Positions 1 through 46,170 of a stretch of 64,000 nt of DNA are shown here, piece after piece. The number at the start of each line of letters is the position of its first letter. Positions within the stretch are counted from its first letter, which is position 1. Position numbers and translations under genes: made by a program. Source of the stretch: Catonia carolina (taxonomy: Eukaryota; Arthropoda; Insecta; Hemiptera; Achilidae). Where the stretch lies: the NCBI GenBank assembly GCA_035578175.1, contig JAQMRL010000001.1, positions 430,045,545 through 430,109,544 of the forward strand, written 5' to 3'. The notes under the pieces were generated by a model. The model was given only the letters and a program-made list of their open reading frames with translations. It was not told the DNA's origin and searched no databases.

Positions 1-1
1 G

Positions 2-33963
<33,962 letters not shown>

Positions 33964-34418
33964 ATTTCCAGTAGTGACTTTACAAAACTACTTACTGTAC
34001 AGTTCTTAATTACATGTTTATATATTTTTGTAATTGTTATAAATTTGTGTTGCCCATTTTATGAAATGATGTGTATGTAAATGATTATATTGAAGAAGTG
34101 TGTTTTAAGTTTATATTAATTATCAAACACAATATTTCAGTAATTGTGTTTAATGTTTACATGAACATCGGAAATGCATTGTAATTGTACATTTTAACCT
34201 ACCTGATATTTTTGTATATTCAATAATTTTTATTGCATTTATTTTAACTTTGTTATTTGTATATTATCAATTATTTTGCAATATATTCATTTTTATTTTA
34301 TTTTTAGTTTATTTTATATTTTTTCAGTATTAATTTTTAATTTTATAATTTAGTGCCGCTTCCGTCCTAGAAATAGCTTTCCTTTTTCAACATGGTCTTC
34401 CTTTACTCTTGCTTTAAA

Positions 34419-34424
34419 AATAAA
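34419..34424 (+). promoter_or_regulatory. candidate MELK polyadenylation signal AATAAA
   Basis: First clear AATAAA after the MELK stop codon, about 455 bases downstream, followed by a T-rich run. It would give a 3' UTR of about 0.45 kb. No transcript evidence. Confidence 0.4.
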
Positions 34425-34552
34425 ATTTTTTTTTTTTATGAAACCAAATGTTCCTTAAATTCAGGTCTTAAACTTTAAGTTTTTTTATTGAACAAAATTA
34501 TTACAGTTATGCATTTCTAATTAGTATTAATCTTGTTTTTAAGATAAATACA

Positions 34553-35245
34553 GTCGAACTTCCATATAGCAAATCATCAGGGAACTTCCGAAAAAGTTTG
34601 TTAAATTGAAACTTCATTATATGGAATAATTCACGTACTGACGGCGTTTAGCTACATTTATTGCATGTGTATTATTGGTAGACAATAAAATCACTAATAA
34701 TAGATATACAGGATGTTTCTAAAATGGCGGTAATATACTTTTACAGATTCTACTTGTAAAATTAAGCAAAAAAAATCCATAGGAAAAATGGCGATTTATC
34801 CTTCCATCTCTTCCTGTTTGCCATTTTGTTATTTTTATACAAAAATGTATATTTCAAGATTAGATAGCGTAATCACTTCAATATTTGGGAAGTCTTGGTA
34901 AAAATGTTCTGAAATTTGTGAAAAATCATTCCTAGTTTTTAACTTTGTCATATGATATGGATGTGCTGAACAACTGTCTATAAACAAAAAAAAAATTTAT
35001 TTTGCCTACTCATTTTTATATTAAGTTGAAGAAGCCATTTGCCCATTATCTCTGATGTCATCCATGCCTTTTGTTGGTATCATAATTGCATTTGATATTG
35101 ATTAACATTTTTTAAACACCGTGGATGTTGACTTTTGCTGATTACGAGGAATTTTTTAGGGTTTTTTTGTACCTGCCATATTAGCAGCTAATATTACTGT
35201 AATGTGTTCTTTACTACGCTTGCTCCAAAGCACTTGTCTTTTTTG
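34553..35245 (-). pseudogene. pogo-like transposase relic (CENP-B/DDE type)
   Basis: The end 'acagtcgaacttccatatag' at 34553-34572 is a typical pogo/Tigger terminus. On the minus strand, broken frames between 35240 and 34800 give RSKEHITVILAANMAGTKKP, then a K-H-G-W/M block, then FLFIDSCSAHPYHMTKLKTR and IEVITLSN. The IDSCSAHP block carries the second catalytic aspartate of pogo transposases. Many stops and frameshifts. The other end was not found. Confidence 0.7.
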
Positions 35246-35589
35246 AAGGTTAACATATTGTTCAGTTAACATTTAAAAAATAGGTCAGTCTCATGAGTGT
35301 TAAAAATGTTGTTTTTGTAGTACTCTGCTAACAATTTTATTTATTTATTTCCTTTATTACGCCTCCAAAAGAGCAAAGCCCGTACTTGGAGGATTACTCT
35401 AATTACAAAAAACACAGCACAAAATAAAACTACAATACAACAATAATAGCACTGATAAAAAAAACAAAAAGAAATAACAGTTAATACCAATACATCACTT
35501 GTTACATAAAAAAATAAGTCACAAAAGAAAAAATGATCAAATAACACTAAAAATCTTGTTAGTACAAAATAAAAAAAAACAGACAGAAT

Positions 35590-36565
35590 AAAAATGTAAA
35601 AAAAATTATTCCCTCTTCTTATACTCTCTTTTCTGTGTCGTAAGCCAATGGTTGTGGTCCTTGATGATCTGTTTGTATTTGGGTTATTTTTCCATTAGAT
35701 CTTCGTAAGTTAGTCCAAGTTCTTGTAAATCCCTTGTGATTTCTTTGTGCCACATGTATGTGTTACCAGTAAAAGTCTGGTGTTTGGTGTTCTTAGTATA
35801 TGTCCAAAGTACGACAACCATTTCTTGTGCATGGCCATTGTTATTGGTTCTATGTCTCTGTAGACTTGATCGTTAGGTAAAAGTCTGTAGTGATTGTCTA
35901 CCTTGTGCTTTGTTTCGCAAGTTCTGAGTATCCTGCGTTCTACTTTTCTGCAGGTTTCCTTGATTCCTCCCCCATCTATCCACACTAGCGTTTTGCTGCC
36001 GTATAATATTTTGGTTCTTAAAATCGTTTCATAATGTTTAATTTTTGTGTTTACTGATTGTGATTTTTTATTGTATGTATTCCGTCACTTCTAAGTTTAG
36101 CGATTCGGTCATCCCAGCATATCTTTTCATTAAGTCTGTGATGAATGTATTCGCCTAGGTATTTACATTCTTCAACTATTCCTACACTGTGTCCTCGTTT
36201 GTCTATTTCATGTATGCAGAGTGGATCCATGATCATAAACTTGGTTTTCTCATACGAGATGTTCAATTGCTAGGTTTTCTCATACGAGATGTTCAATTGC
36301 TAGGTTTTCCAGAGTTCCGATCTGGTGTCTGGCTTCTTCTACAGTGTTCGCAAGGAAGACTAGATCACCAGCAAAGCCTAAGCAGTTTGTCTTGATGTTG
36401 TCTGATTCTCATCCGATCTTTATACCTCCAGGATTCTGAGTGATCCATTGCCTCGTAATAAATTCCAAAGCACAGTTAAAAAGTAGCAGTGATAAACCGT
36501 CACCCTGTCTGAGTCCGGTTTTTATCTCAAAGGTTCTGGAGATTTCTCCAGAAATATAACTACTT
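35590..36565 (-). mobile_element. LINE fragment, decayed
   Basis: Minus strand, broken frames: FEIKTGLRQGDGLSPLLFN near 36530-36470, an RT 'CLGFAG' block (an active FADD changed to FAGD), ECKYLGEYIHHRLNEKICWD, and VERRILRTCETKHKVDNHYR, IEPITMAMHKKWLSYFGHIL. Same broad family as 20132-21694. A 30-bp tandem duplication lies at 36243-36302. Confidence 0.85.
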
Positions 36566-36717
36566 TATCATACACAAATATTATTTTACAATTAAAAAAA
36601 AAACTTGAAAGATCTGGCTTGCTCTGCTGTACTGTTTTACTCCTCTCCCGTTCTGTGCATTGATACTATTCTCCTACTGTAGATCCAGCTGTTAATCATC
36701 GCTGACGTTGCTCTAAC

Positions 36718-37129
36718 CAGGGGCGGTTCCAGGGCTGATTTTCGGGGGAGGGGGCTATCTTGTTTTTATGTAACTCTTACTACATAATTTGTAATACATA
36801 GTTTGTAATTGAGTCATTGAAAAGTCCTCTTTTATGCTGTATTGCTGTAACCACAATTTTAATTCATAGAGAAATTTTCAAGGTGCTGACTGGATGCGAG
36901 TGGCTTTTGACTACTGACACTGATTGTTATCTTAATACTATTTAAAAATAGATACTTTCTGTTTGACTCATTTTTATACTAAAATAATTATTGTTAATTG
37001 ATAGGTACGAGTATTGGGATTCAGTTTTGTTAGAAATAATAGCTTATAGAAAATATTAAACTAAGTTTTCCTAGTATTTCGGGGGTTGGGGGCATGGCCC
37101 CCATGGCCCCTTCCTTGAAACCGCCCCTG
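36718..37129. mobile_element. hAT-like non-autonomous element, 412 bp
   Basis: Ends 'caggggcggttccaggg' and reverse 'caggggcggtttcaagg', flanked by 'gctctaac' (36710-36717) and 'gctcaaac' (37130-37137), a 7 of 8 match. Interior G-runs near both ends. No coding. Confidence 0.88.
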
Positions 37130-37615
37130 GCTCAAACTATCACTAATAGCCAGTTAGAGAGGGAACTCTTCCTCAGTCTTAAGTCGGCGCATGCACATAG
37201 GAATTTTTTACTGTGTTGTTCTGCTATAGAAGGATGTTATAATTAATGACTGATATTTTAAATCTATTATGTCTACACCCAAATTCAATTTATGTTTGTT
37301 TATATTTTACCAAACTTTGTTCTCTGTATTTTATGAGTGAATTTAAAGTAGTAATATTATCTTGTTACTAGATAGATGTGAGTGAAATAATACAGTAAAA
37401 CATATTAAATTGATAACCAAATACCAGACAATTTTTGTGTAAACATAAAATTTTATTTTTTAAAATTAGTAGGCCTACTGTAAATCCTCTTCAAATGGTT
37501 TTTGTTACACATTTATTTCATGGTTTCTAAAATAAATGCTACAGACTAATCATGTAGGTTTGTATTTCTTTTTACTTAAGTTTGTGCTTTAACATTCAAT
37601 TTTAATTTATACTAT

Positions 37616-38350
37616 TTTTCAAAGCTGATGAGCTCTGAATGTTCGCATTGTCCCTTACCAATACTAACCAATGACTTGCCAACAATGTTGCCAATAATTG
37701 CTCTTGTAGCTCTGTTATATATTTTGTCAGCCATTTTTTTTATCTTTTAATTACAGTTATAGTCTATGAACATACTACCAGCTGATTATATTATAAAGTA
37801 TTGCATGTTAACACGCTCTATAATCGATGTGTTCAGTACGAGGTGCAAGACGTAAGTGAACTACTGTTGCTCTTATACGCATACACGTGTAATGTTTGTC
37901 AAGCCGATACATTTGTACAATCTGACAATGCTGGCAAACGTTCTGATTTGTATAAACGTGTGGAAAAGCAGAGCTCATACCATGAAAATCATTATAGTTA
38001 TGATAGAAATGCTTCGTTAAACTCAGTCTGTCATTTAGTGGACGGTGAAGGTTCCTTTTTATTTTTTCCATTTTCCTAATAACATTCCTTTATAGATTAT
38101 TTTTATAGTATAATATAGTCTGTAGAACAAAATAATTTTAAGCATATAGTTTTGAATAGTTAATTTAAAATATGTAATATTATGTATTGTCTCAGACCAT
38201 TGTTCTATTTTGTATATTTATTTTTAAGGTGACATCGAAATTTATTGATAACATTTTGTATTTTTATGTTATGTGTCTCTTCTCATTAGGTTGGTGAGTT
38301 TTTGCATTCAATATCCGTATATAATCGATTAAGTTTACAGTAAAACTCCA
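37616..38350 (-). repeat. inverse copy of the 10340-10720 pogo-like interior
   Basis: Reversed, it matches the intron 4 copy over about 440 bases ('cagagctacaagagcaa', 'tattgaacacatc'-like 'tactgaacacatc', 'aaatcagaacgtttgcca'). Both strands have short frames of no recognised type. 'acagtaaaactccaattg' at 38338 may be its terminus. Confidence 0.6.
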
Positions 38351-38595
38351 ATTGTCTTAATTATTAATGAACTAATATTTCCCAGATCTAATTCGGATAT
38401 GCAGAAATTATTAAAAAAGTTGTGTTGCAGAATAAAACGCTAGAATTGTTCAAAAACCACTTTTGTTGATTATTTTAATTACATGAATACAGCTTTTTAT
38501 TTAATGATATATTTTAATAGAATATAGGTAGGTCGTGTGTTTTGTATAGAAATCCTATTTATCACAAAATGAATTATTTACATTTTACGCCCTAA

Positions 38596-39466
38596 ACTCA
38601 TTGTGTTGGTCTAGCAGTAGATTCGTCACCAGTCAGCTGTTTAACAGCTGATTTTCAGAGACAAAGGTTCCATTGTTAAAATCCTAATAAAGGTATTTAC
38701 TTTTTTACGAATTTGAATACTATAGTTCACGTCATAAAAGAAGTCAGGTGTGAAGACCAGTTGCCTCTTAACCAATTTAATACAATTTTCTATTTACATC
38801 ACACGTCCATTTATGTTTTATTTGTTATTATAAAATGCAAAAATATACTGTACAATACTGTTGTAAAAATGCATAGTTCAGTTGAAAAATCATTTCCCAA
38901 TGTTCATGTGGACCCAAAAAAGCACTTTTTAAAATGGCCGCCGTGTTAAAACAAAACATTGGATTTAACTTTTTCAATATTCAATACGTGTAATAAACTG
39001 TGGTTTTTAACAAACTTAAATCCCGATTTTTATGTAAAGCTTGGATGAAGTAAGAGATGTTTAAAAAGCACATTAAAAGTGGCTAAGAACTGGGTACTTT
39101 TTATGCGTAAATTGCTGTATTTCTGACAGATTTTTGAACAAAAAAATTTAAGTTAAACGAATAAATGCAGGAAAGAACAGGCTTTAATTTGCTGTAGCGT
39201 TAGAATTTTATTTGTTTGGTCGTTTTTGAAATAGAACTCTTCAAATACAACGGACTTCTTCCATGGCTGGTATTATAGACAGTGATTACCAGTGTACTGT
39301 GATGGTTGGGGTTCAATTAACCACGCTGTCTCTGGAAAGGTCACCCTGAGTCCGTACAAAATTACCCGTCGTACATAACATCCTTATCTCATTGGGTCAT
39401 GGAGGTTGCTTATTGTTCTTAAATTGAAAGATTGCAACGTACACATATTAGAGATTAAAAAGCAAT
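38596..39466 (+). mobile_element. SINE family B, split by MITE family 2
   Basis: Left part: head 'gttggtctagcagtagattc' and 'cagctgtttaacagctgat'. Right part from 39276: 'tagacagtgattaccagtg', 'ggttggggttcaattaacca', tail 'cacatattagagattaaaaa'. Removing the MITE restores the family sequence. Confidence 0.88.
38723..39275. mobile_element. MITE family 2, 553 bp, TA target, inside SINE B
   Basis: TA at 38721-38722 and 39276-39277. Homologous to 62143-62736: shared 'tatgcgtaaattgctgtat', 'gatgtttaaaaa', 'gtagcgtt'. Inverted ends are diverged but share 'aagaagtc'. Confidence 0.82.
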
Positions 39467-39914
39467 ACCTTATGCTCACATTGGAGGACTTGAATCGATT
39501 AACTCATGTAGAATTGAGTCTTCAGAATATTTTTTATCTGAAGCGGAAAGAAAGACTCATATTCACTCTCCTCAATGAAGGAGTGGTGTTAGACTTCAAT
39601 GAGATGTCCTTCTCTTGTACCAAGGAGGCCACAACTGCCTACCAACCAAAAACCTGGCAACTTGATCCAAAAACTGGAAATACTTTTCACATCCCTCGGA
39701 ACTGTTAGTATATTAGTATTAGGGAAATTAGGGTTAAAATTTAGTATTCTGTCAGCGAGGCTTGGAAGGGAGTTGTAGCCTAACTCCTCCCTCACCGTCA
39801 TCGACCACCTTCTAGTCTTCTTTCAGTTCCATTCATCTCTTTCATCACCAGCTCAGGAAATAGGTTTTTATTTTATGTGATTGCGACAGGATTCATTTAT
39901 GGTGGACTGTATTT

Positions 39915-40130
39915 TTTTTTTTTTAATTCCTAATGTGTGTAAATTGCAATCTGTTCAATTCAGAACAATAAGTAACCCCATGACCCAATGAGATGAAGAT
40001 GATGTGTATGACATGTAAATGAGGTGTAGTCTTGTACAGACCCAGGCCGACTATTCCTGAGAGAGTATGGTTAATTGAACCCTAACCATCAAAGAACACC
40101 GGTAACCACTGTCTAGTATTCAAATTTAGG
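39915..40130 (-). mobile_element. SINE family B, reverse, 5'-truncated
   Basis: Poly-T then 'attcctaatgtgtgtaaatt', 'catgacccaatgagatgaag', 'ttaattgaaccctaaccatc', 'ggtaaccactgtctagtatt'. The tRNA-like head is missing. Confidence 0.85.
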
Positions 40131-40640
40131 GTGGGCTTTACTAGCTAGAGCTTTTAAACCTTTTCTTCTGCTTTCAAAACTTTCTTATTTTTTCCGACCT
40201 GGCTGTCATTTGTTCGTCAGCTGTGGTGTATTGTTATTCAAATGTTTTTATTTTAAGTCCATGTTTCTGTTTCTTAGAATCTTCTCTTCTCCACTTTCAA
40301 CTGTTCCATTGTTCTACTTGACTGTTACAAATCATTCTGGACTTCTTTGAACCAATTATTTTTAGGTTTATTTAACCAAAATTATAATGGTTAAACAGTT
40401 ATTTCACGAGCCTGGTTTCTGACAATCTTGATATGTGAAAGTTATTAAAAATTTGATTCACGTATACTATAATTCAAAAATTTTAATTTAACAGATCATA
40501 GTTAACTGTTTGATTTAGAAACTTGTTTGCCTGCAGCAAGGTACTGTAAACGCAGTGTCAAACAAGTGAATGTATTACTTGCAATAGTTCCCTTTTCCAG
40601 TTTAACTGAACTTCAAAAAGCTCATCTCAAAAACATTGTA

Positions 40641-41048
40641 CTGCTTGAGTCTCAGCTCCATGTAGTTGGGAGGAATGCAATGCGTTGTTATAGTAGTGGA
40701 AGAATGAATGAATATTAGTAGTATTTCACAGCTGCTGCATTTGTATTGGTAGCGTGTACTAACTAGACTAAAAACATATTCTTATCATCCAGCGCATTAA
40801 TTTAACAAATACCTACTCAGGTTATTAACTTGGTCGGATTCATAATATTTAACTTACCATTTTATATCAAAACATGTAAATAAATAATTGTAATACAAAC
40901 AAATATGTTAAATACCGAAAGTTTGAAAATGAATGTTTTGTATCAGAATAATACAACAATCGTTCTCCCAGCATGTGTCACTCATTCAATATACCTCACC
41001 TGTACCCTTCACCCTGCAACTACACGGAGGGACCTGGGACTCAAACAG
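40641..41048. mobile_element. MITE family E, reverse copy, 408 bp, TA target
   Basis: Ends 'ctgcttgagtctcagctcc' and reverse 'ctgtttgagtcccaggtcc', TA at 40639-40640 and 41049-41050. Collinear with 15869-16274 in reverse. Confidence 0.85.
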
Positions 41049-41050
41049 TA

Positions 41051-42350
41051 CATAATATGTGATTAGCAAGTAAACATGAAATGTGCCTTTTTTTCTCCGA
41101 TATCATTTTGAACAATTGGAATTTTACTGTTGTACTGTAGCCAATGTCACAAAATTATCACATGGTATAAGTCCACTCTGTAGTTTCAACTTATTTTAAT
41201 AATAATGGACATGGTTTTTTTGTTAATGCAGAAATTATGAACTTAACATTTTTTAATTTGATATTGCAAAGTAAACATTATTATAACTTACTTAATATAC
41301 AGGGTGTGGTAGGAAAAAAGTTTTTGATTTTATTTATGACAAAAATTTAATTCTTAATTAAGATAGTGTATAAAATTAATCTAAGTTATCTTAAAGGAAA
41401 ATATTTATCATTTGTGTTAACTTTAGAAACTTTAAAAATTGCACCCAAATGTTCCTCTCTTTGTTAAGACTATAAAATTTTCTGGTGCTGCACAAGTCAG
41501 TTAAACTAAAAATTATTTTAGGCGCTGTTTTTACCATACAGTTCAAAGATTTCAGATTTAACATGGTTAAAAACCATAATAAAATTCAATCAAAAATTCC
41601 TGGTGTTTTCTAAATTTTTTCTTTTTAGCTTTCCTGATTTTTTGTGTTTGAATGAATGTAAGTGTACATTTTTAATAATTATTAACAATTTCCTGTGACC
41701 ATTTTGATTTAAATATTCCAAGTAATTTTGTCTATTAAATAATTTTCTTATTCATGTCCAAATTTCCTTGTAGAAAAAATTGTATGCTTTGTTAAGATTT
41801 ACATCATCATTTTATAGGGACCATCTTCTTCCTTCAAAGATGAAGTATTAACTGGTTCTGAAACCCGTTTTCATAGAGGTCTGCCAACATCTTAGTTCCT
41901 GGCTTTTTGGCTTTTACTTAACTGCTATCCCAGGAAACCTATTAGACTTTTTCCTACTCAGATATTTATACCGCTGTCTCCTATAATCCTGTCGTTCATG
42001 GCCAGGAATATTTTCTCCTTTATTCTAAAATTTAGAATCTTGTCTAGTAATGTAGATTAATTAGTAATTCTTAAAAAATAGCTATTAAATATAGTGTAAG
42101 GTGTGTATTTCATAAAAAAATAAAATTTAAACAATTTTAGTATTTTTTTTCAAAACTGTACTTACTTTCCAGACATATCTTGTTTAATCGTAAAATATGT
42201 TTCAGTAATTGAAGATTAAGTATAAAGACCACATGACCTTTACTATAGTAAATCAGATAATAATAGCAAAGCAACAAACATCTGTTAGGATTTTCTGTCA
42301 TCAACTGCACATGTGCATAGCTAACCGACTAAGTGACTTGTGCTAAACCA
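41051..42350. other. Intergenic AT-rich sequence, no recognised feature
   Basis: No ORF beyond chance, no tRNA-like or terminal-repeat signal. 'acagggtgtggtaggaaa' at 41301 could be a transposon end without a partner. Confidence 0.5.
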
Positions 42351-42789
42351 AATACAGTAGAATCTCAGTAGTCCGGCCTGTTCGGGACCGAGAGGGTGCC
42401 GGATTACTGAAAATTCCGGATTACTGGATGTGTTGGAATTTTGGAACTATAAATTATAAATTTAAACAAAAAATGAATATGCATTGATTTATATGTGATT
42501 TTAAATCAAATTAACTTATTAAAAAAGGTTTGCTGGGTACTTCTGTAGTCATTGTACTACATATAATTATTGGCTATTTACATCGCCTAGTGCGGTGTGG
42601 GGGTGCTCGTGTTCTGAGAATTACGTTTCGTTGTCAATTCATCATGAAGTATAGAGTACGGCCAAGTTCTGAGTTTTGGATAAAAGCCCAAAATTAAATT
42701 ATTCGGAGGTTAAATTATTCCATTTAACAATAATTAAGGTCTGCTTATTCATTTCTTTAATCAAATCCTAAACATACATGTTATATTAA

Positions 42790-43430
42790 CCCTTTCTTAC
42801 CCAGTGAGGCATAGAAGTCACATTTGAGTGAAATAACAGACATAAAAACTTTAATTGTTAGCGACTACTTTTGATTACAGAACACTGGATGTGAAGTGTA
42901 ATAATTTTCTGTACCCTAGCCAGGAATCGAACCTGAGACCTCCGCTTTGTAGTGTAAGATGCTGACCACTACGCCACGGACACGACCATTAGTTTCTTTT
43001 TAAAGTTAGTTTCAGTCTTAAATATTCGTGTTCATTTACTAAAATAAAGTAGCATTTCTTCGAGTATGTTGAATGTACATACAAGTATATTTTTTAGGCT
43101 GTAAATACTGATTTTGTCTATTTTACCAATATTTTTGAATTGTAACCTTTTTACTTTCTCTTTTTTAAGTCTTAAATAATGGTTTGCTACAAATCTAAGC
43201 TAGATAATTTTGTTTAGGAAGCCTGCACATGATTTTTACTTATTCATATTGTTGGGAACTTTGATACCATCAAGCCCAATGTGACATATGTGTCACACTT
43301 TTTTGTCACGCCATAAAAAAAAGGCTAAAGGTCTAAAGGTGATTTTATTTCACTTACATGTCAGTAAAGTGTATGAAACAATGTACACATATTTGTTTGT
43401 GTAAAGTTAAAAAATTTGGGATTGAAAGGG
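42790..43430. mobile_element. piggyBac-type non-autonomous element, 641 bp, TTAA target
   Basis: Ends 'ccctttcttacccag' and 'gattgaaaggg' (7-bp outer inverted repeat CCCTTTC), with TTAA at 42786-42789 and 43431-43434. Internal hairpins ('gtgacatatgtgtcac'). Holds a tRNA-like segment. Confidence 0.8.
42903..42985 (-). repeat. tRNA-like SINE head (not a functional tRNA)
   Basis: Minus strand has A box 'tggcgtagtggtcagcat' and B box 'ggttcgattcc' at the right spacing, but the acceptor ends do not pair. Likely a tRNA-derived SINE head or a captured tRNA relic. Confidence 0.6.
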
Positions 43431-43599
43431 TTAAATCCTTCGTAATTAGGTCGAGTTGATTTCCCTAATTCTGTTTAAATCTTTTACCAAAATCTGTTCT
43501 GGGTGAGGTTTCATACTTTAAGGCCTAATATTTTGAGGGCCGGATTACTGGAGGTGCCGGACTACTGCACGGCCGGACTACCGAGATTCTACTGTATTT

Positions 43600-44210
43600 T
43601 TATATTGTATATATGTATAGCCTAATACAATTAAAGATGTACAGAGTTCATTTGTTGTGAATAAACTTAAACAGTTTGTATATTGTATGCCAAGCTAATT
43701 AGGAATAGGTTAGTTTTATATAGATGGTAGGTAGTATAGAGGTAATCTAGAACCTCTATTTAATATTAATGTATTGTAAGGAAAGAAAACCTATCAGCAC
43801 CATATGATCTCTGGTCATTTATCTATTTGACAAGTAGAAGTTTGTTTATATAAGGGCTTATAAACTTTAAATAATGTTTGTAAAAAGTTTGAAAATATGT
43901 AAATGTTTAGGTTATTGAATAAAAAAAATTATGTATCATCATGAAATTTGTAGTTTAGGACTTGTAGCGTAATGCACGTGTAGTAAAGATTTTTTGTGTA
44001 AGATAAATGCACTTAGGATAACTTTCTTGTATAAAATAATAAACATCTATCTATTTGTAATATAAATAATGATTGGAAAAACGTTATAATCACATTGTAT
44101 ATATATATATGTGGATACTATAAAGTATATTATATAAAATTATTATGTTAATAATGTAAATAGTATAAATCTTTGTTTTGCATTCAATTAAACAATTAAT
44201 ACAAGGTATA
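43600..44210. other. Intergenic AT-rich sequence
   Basis: Nothing recognised except a short (TA)n run near 44097-44110. Confidence 0.5.
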
Positions 44211-45265
44211 TTAACACGTTCAGGACGGATGCCGCCTTAAGGTGGCAAATCGAGGTTCATTCCAGAGACTAATGCTGCCTTAAGGCGGCATATACAAGAC
44301 CACATTTCTATAGCTTTTGTTAAATCGGAGTGTTAGTAGAGGTTGTTCAGGGGTTCAGATCTATTCTACAAGCGCCACTGTGAAGATCGTGTTTCGTTAC
44401 CAACTGCCGGGAATTTTTGAACGAATTTTAAAAGTGTAGTCTATTCGGACGTCCTAGTGCCGAGTAATTTTATTGTTTTATTTAATTATATCTTTTATTC
44501 TACGAATTTCTTCAATCCCAGTGACTTCCTTTTACAAATAAAGAGTAAGAATAATACATTTTTACGAAAAAAAATAGTTTAATTATTACTCAAAAGAAAT
44601 TTATGTTACTTAATGAACTCGCGATTTCTATGCACTGTGTTACCTTTGTAGGCCTACTGTATGTTATATAATATGCTGTACTATTATAATTGCAGTCATA
44701 AAATAAGTTTGTACGAATAAACTTTTTCGATACAAATTAAAATATTGCCATGGTCTCATTAAAAATTATTAATTAATTTATTGTAAACATGTAAATATAT
44801 TTGTTTTTATTCTGGGATTTATATAAAAAAATTTACATATTTAATTTTACATAATCAAATTTTAATATTTACATTTAAAAAATTTTAATTTTACGTATTA
44901 AATTTTGTAAATTAAATATTTTTTATTATGAAACATAATTATTGTATTTTTTTATTTTACACATAAATATAATTAAAAAGTTAATTTCAAATATAAATTT
45001 TGTAGAAACAACACGCATATAATGCCTTCACAAGCTTCTTCCCTCAGGACTGTATCCTAGAACCCATTTTGGAATCATTCTTTGAAGATGTTCTATTGAT
45101 TCATTGCAATAATAACTGATTCTTTTATGTACATTTTATGTCTGCAACTCTTTCCTTACAAGGGGGCCCCAAAAGTAATAAAACTCAGGCTGTGGAGGGG
45201 AGCGATGGTGGGGTAACAAGTTCTCGGTGGTGGTCTCTTGTAGAGAAACTCTTCCTGAGTCAGTA

Positions 45266-45416
45266 CATGCTATAAGATTTTCTTCAAAAATATTCTAAGT
45301 CGATTTCGTATGACATGCTATGAGGTTTTTTTTCAAAAACATTCTAAACTGATTCTGTATGGCATACTATCAATTTCGTACAACATGCTATAAGATTTTC
45401 TTTAAAAATATTCTAA
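45266..45416. repeat. short tandem repeats, three diverged units
   Basis: Units containing 'acatgctataagattttctt' and 'aaaatattcta', about 46, 68 and 40 bases apart. Confidence 0.7.
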
Positions 45417-45482
45417 TTCCCAGTCAGGTCTTTCGCATTTTTTCATCAGTCATTTTCATCTATAACCCTTCTCATGCGTTAA
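45417..45482 (+). mobile_element. SINE A-variant fragment
   Basis: 'ttcccagtcaggtctttcgc' and 'attttttcatcagtcatttt' match the middle of the 30684-30842 SINE. Confidence 0.6.
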
Positions 45483-45884
45483 CATTATATAATTGTTAAA
45501 CAGTATTTTTTTTAGCTAATAAAATGTAGCAAAATGTAGTAAAATGTATTTATCAACCGATACGATCATATCTTATCAATTCTCTTTGTTGCACAGTTAA
45601 TGAAATTTTTGAAGATTTAATTCTTTTCAAAAGAGCTGGAGTTTTGAGGCTGTTAGGTCTTATTAATTTTTCTGGTGGCATTTCCATTTTTAATGATTCT
45701 ACTTCATCATCCTATTCCTCAAATTCCAGGAAGAGGAATGTTGATGGCCTGATGAGGGACATGCACGTGTTCGAAAAGGCGAAAGAAAAAGTAAAAGAAT
45801 CTTCAACGTGAAGTTTTGTCACTGTGAGTTGCCCCGTTTGTCTGAAGTGAATTTTTAAGTGAAACAAGTTTTCCCTTTATGGTG

Positions 45885-46170
45885 AAAACATGAAATTGTG
45901 GATGCTCGAGAGCAACATGTGGTAAAATTTTGTTTCCTATTGGGAAAACAGCTGCAGAAACTTGAAATGCTCCAAATAGCGTATGAGGAAGATGCATTGA
46001 GTAAAGCTTTTGTCTATAATTGGTTTTTTGTTTCAAAAAGGGGTAAATGTCGGTTGAAGACCAACCTCATTCTGGGTGCCCCTTAACCTCAAAGACTGAT
46101 GAAAACGTTGAAAAAAATCAATACTCTTGTCCTTGAAGATTGTCACCGAAAAACTGATGAACTGTGACAT
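45885..46170 (+). pseudogene. mariner transposase N-terminal fragment
   Basis: Reads EQHVVKFCFLLGKQLQKLEM, YEEDALSKAFVYNWF, then after a frame change RLMKTLKKINTLVLEDCHRK, the DNA-binding domain of a Mos1/SETMAR-type mariner. No catalytic domain and no mariner ends were found. It lies inside the TTAA element. Confidence 0.7.

Larger units (their letters stand above)
42355..43594. mobile_element. pogo/Tigger-type element, 1240 bp, with nested insertion
   Basis: Ends 'cagtagaatctcagtagtcc' and reverse 'cagtagaatctcggtagtcc' (19 of 20), then 'ggcc'; TA at 42353-42354 and 43595-43596. Inner repeats 'ccggattactg' occur near both ends. No transposase frame left; the middle is occupied by 42790-43430. 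Confidence 0.92.

Noticed and set aside
37801..38079. 92-codon ORF with an opposite 87-codon ORF as a gene
   Set aside because: The sequence is an inverse repeat copy of intron 4 sequence, where the frame is broken.
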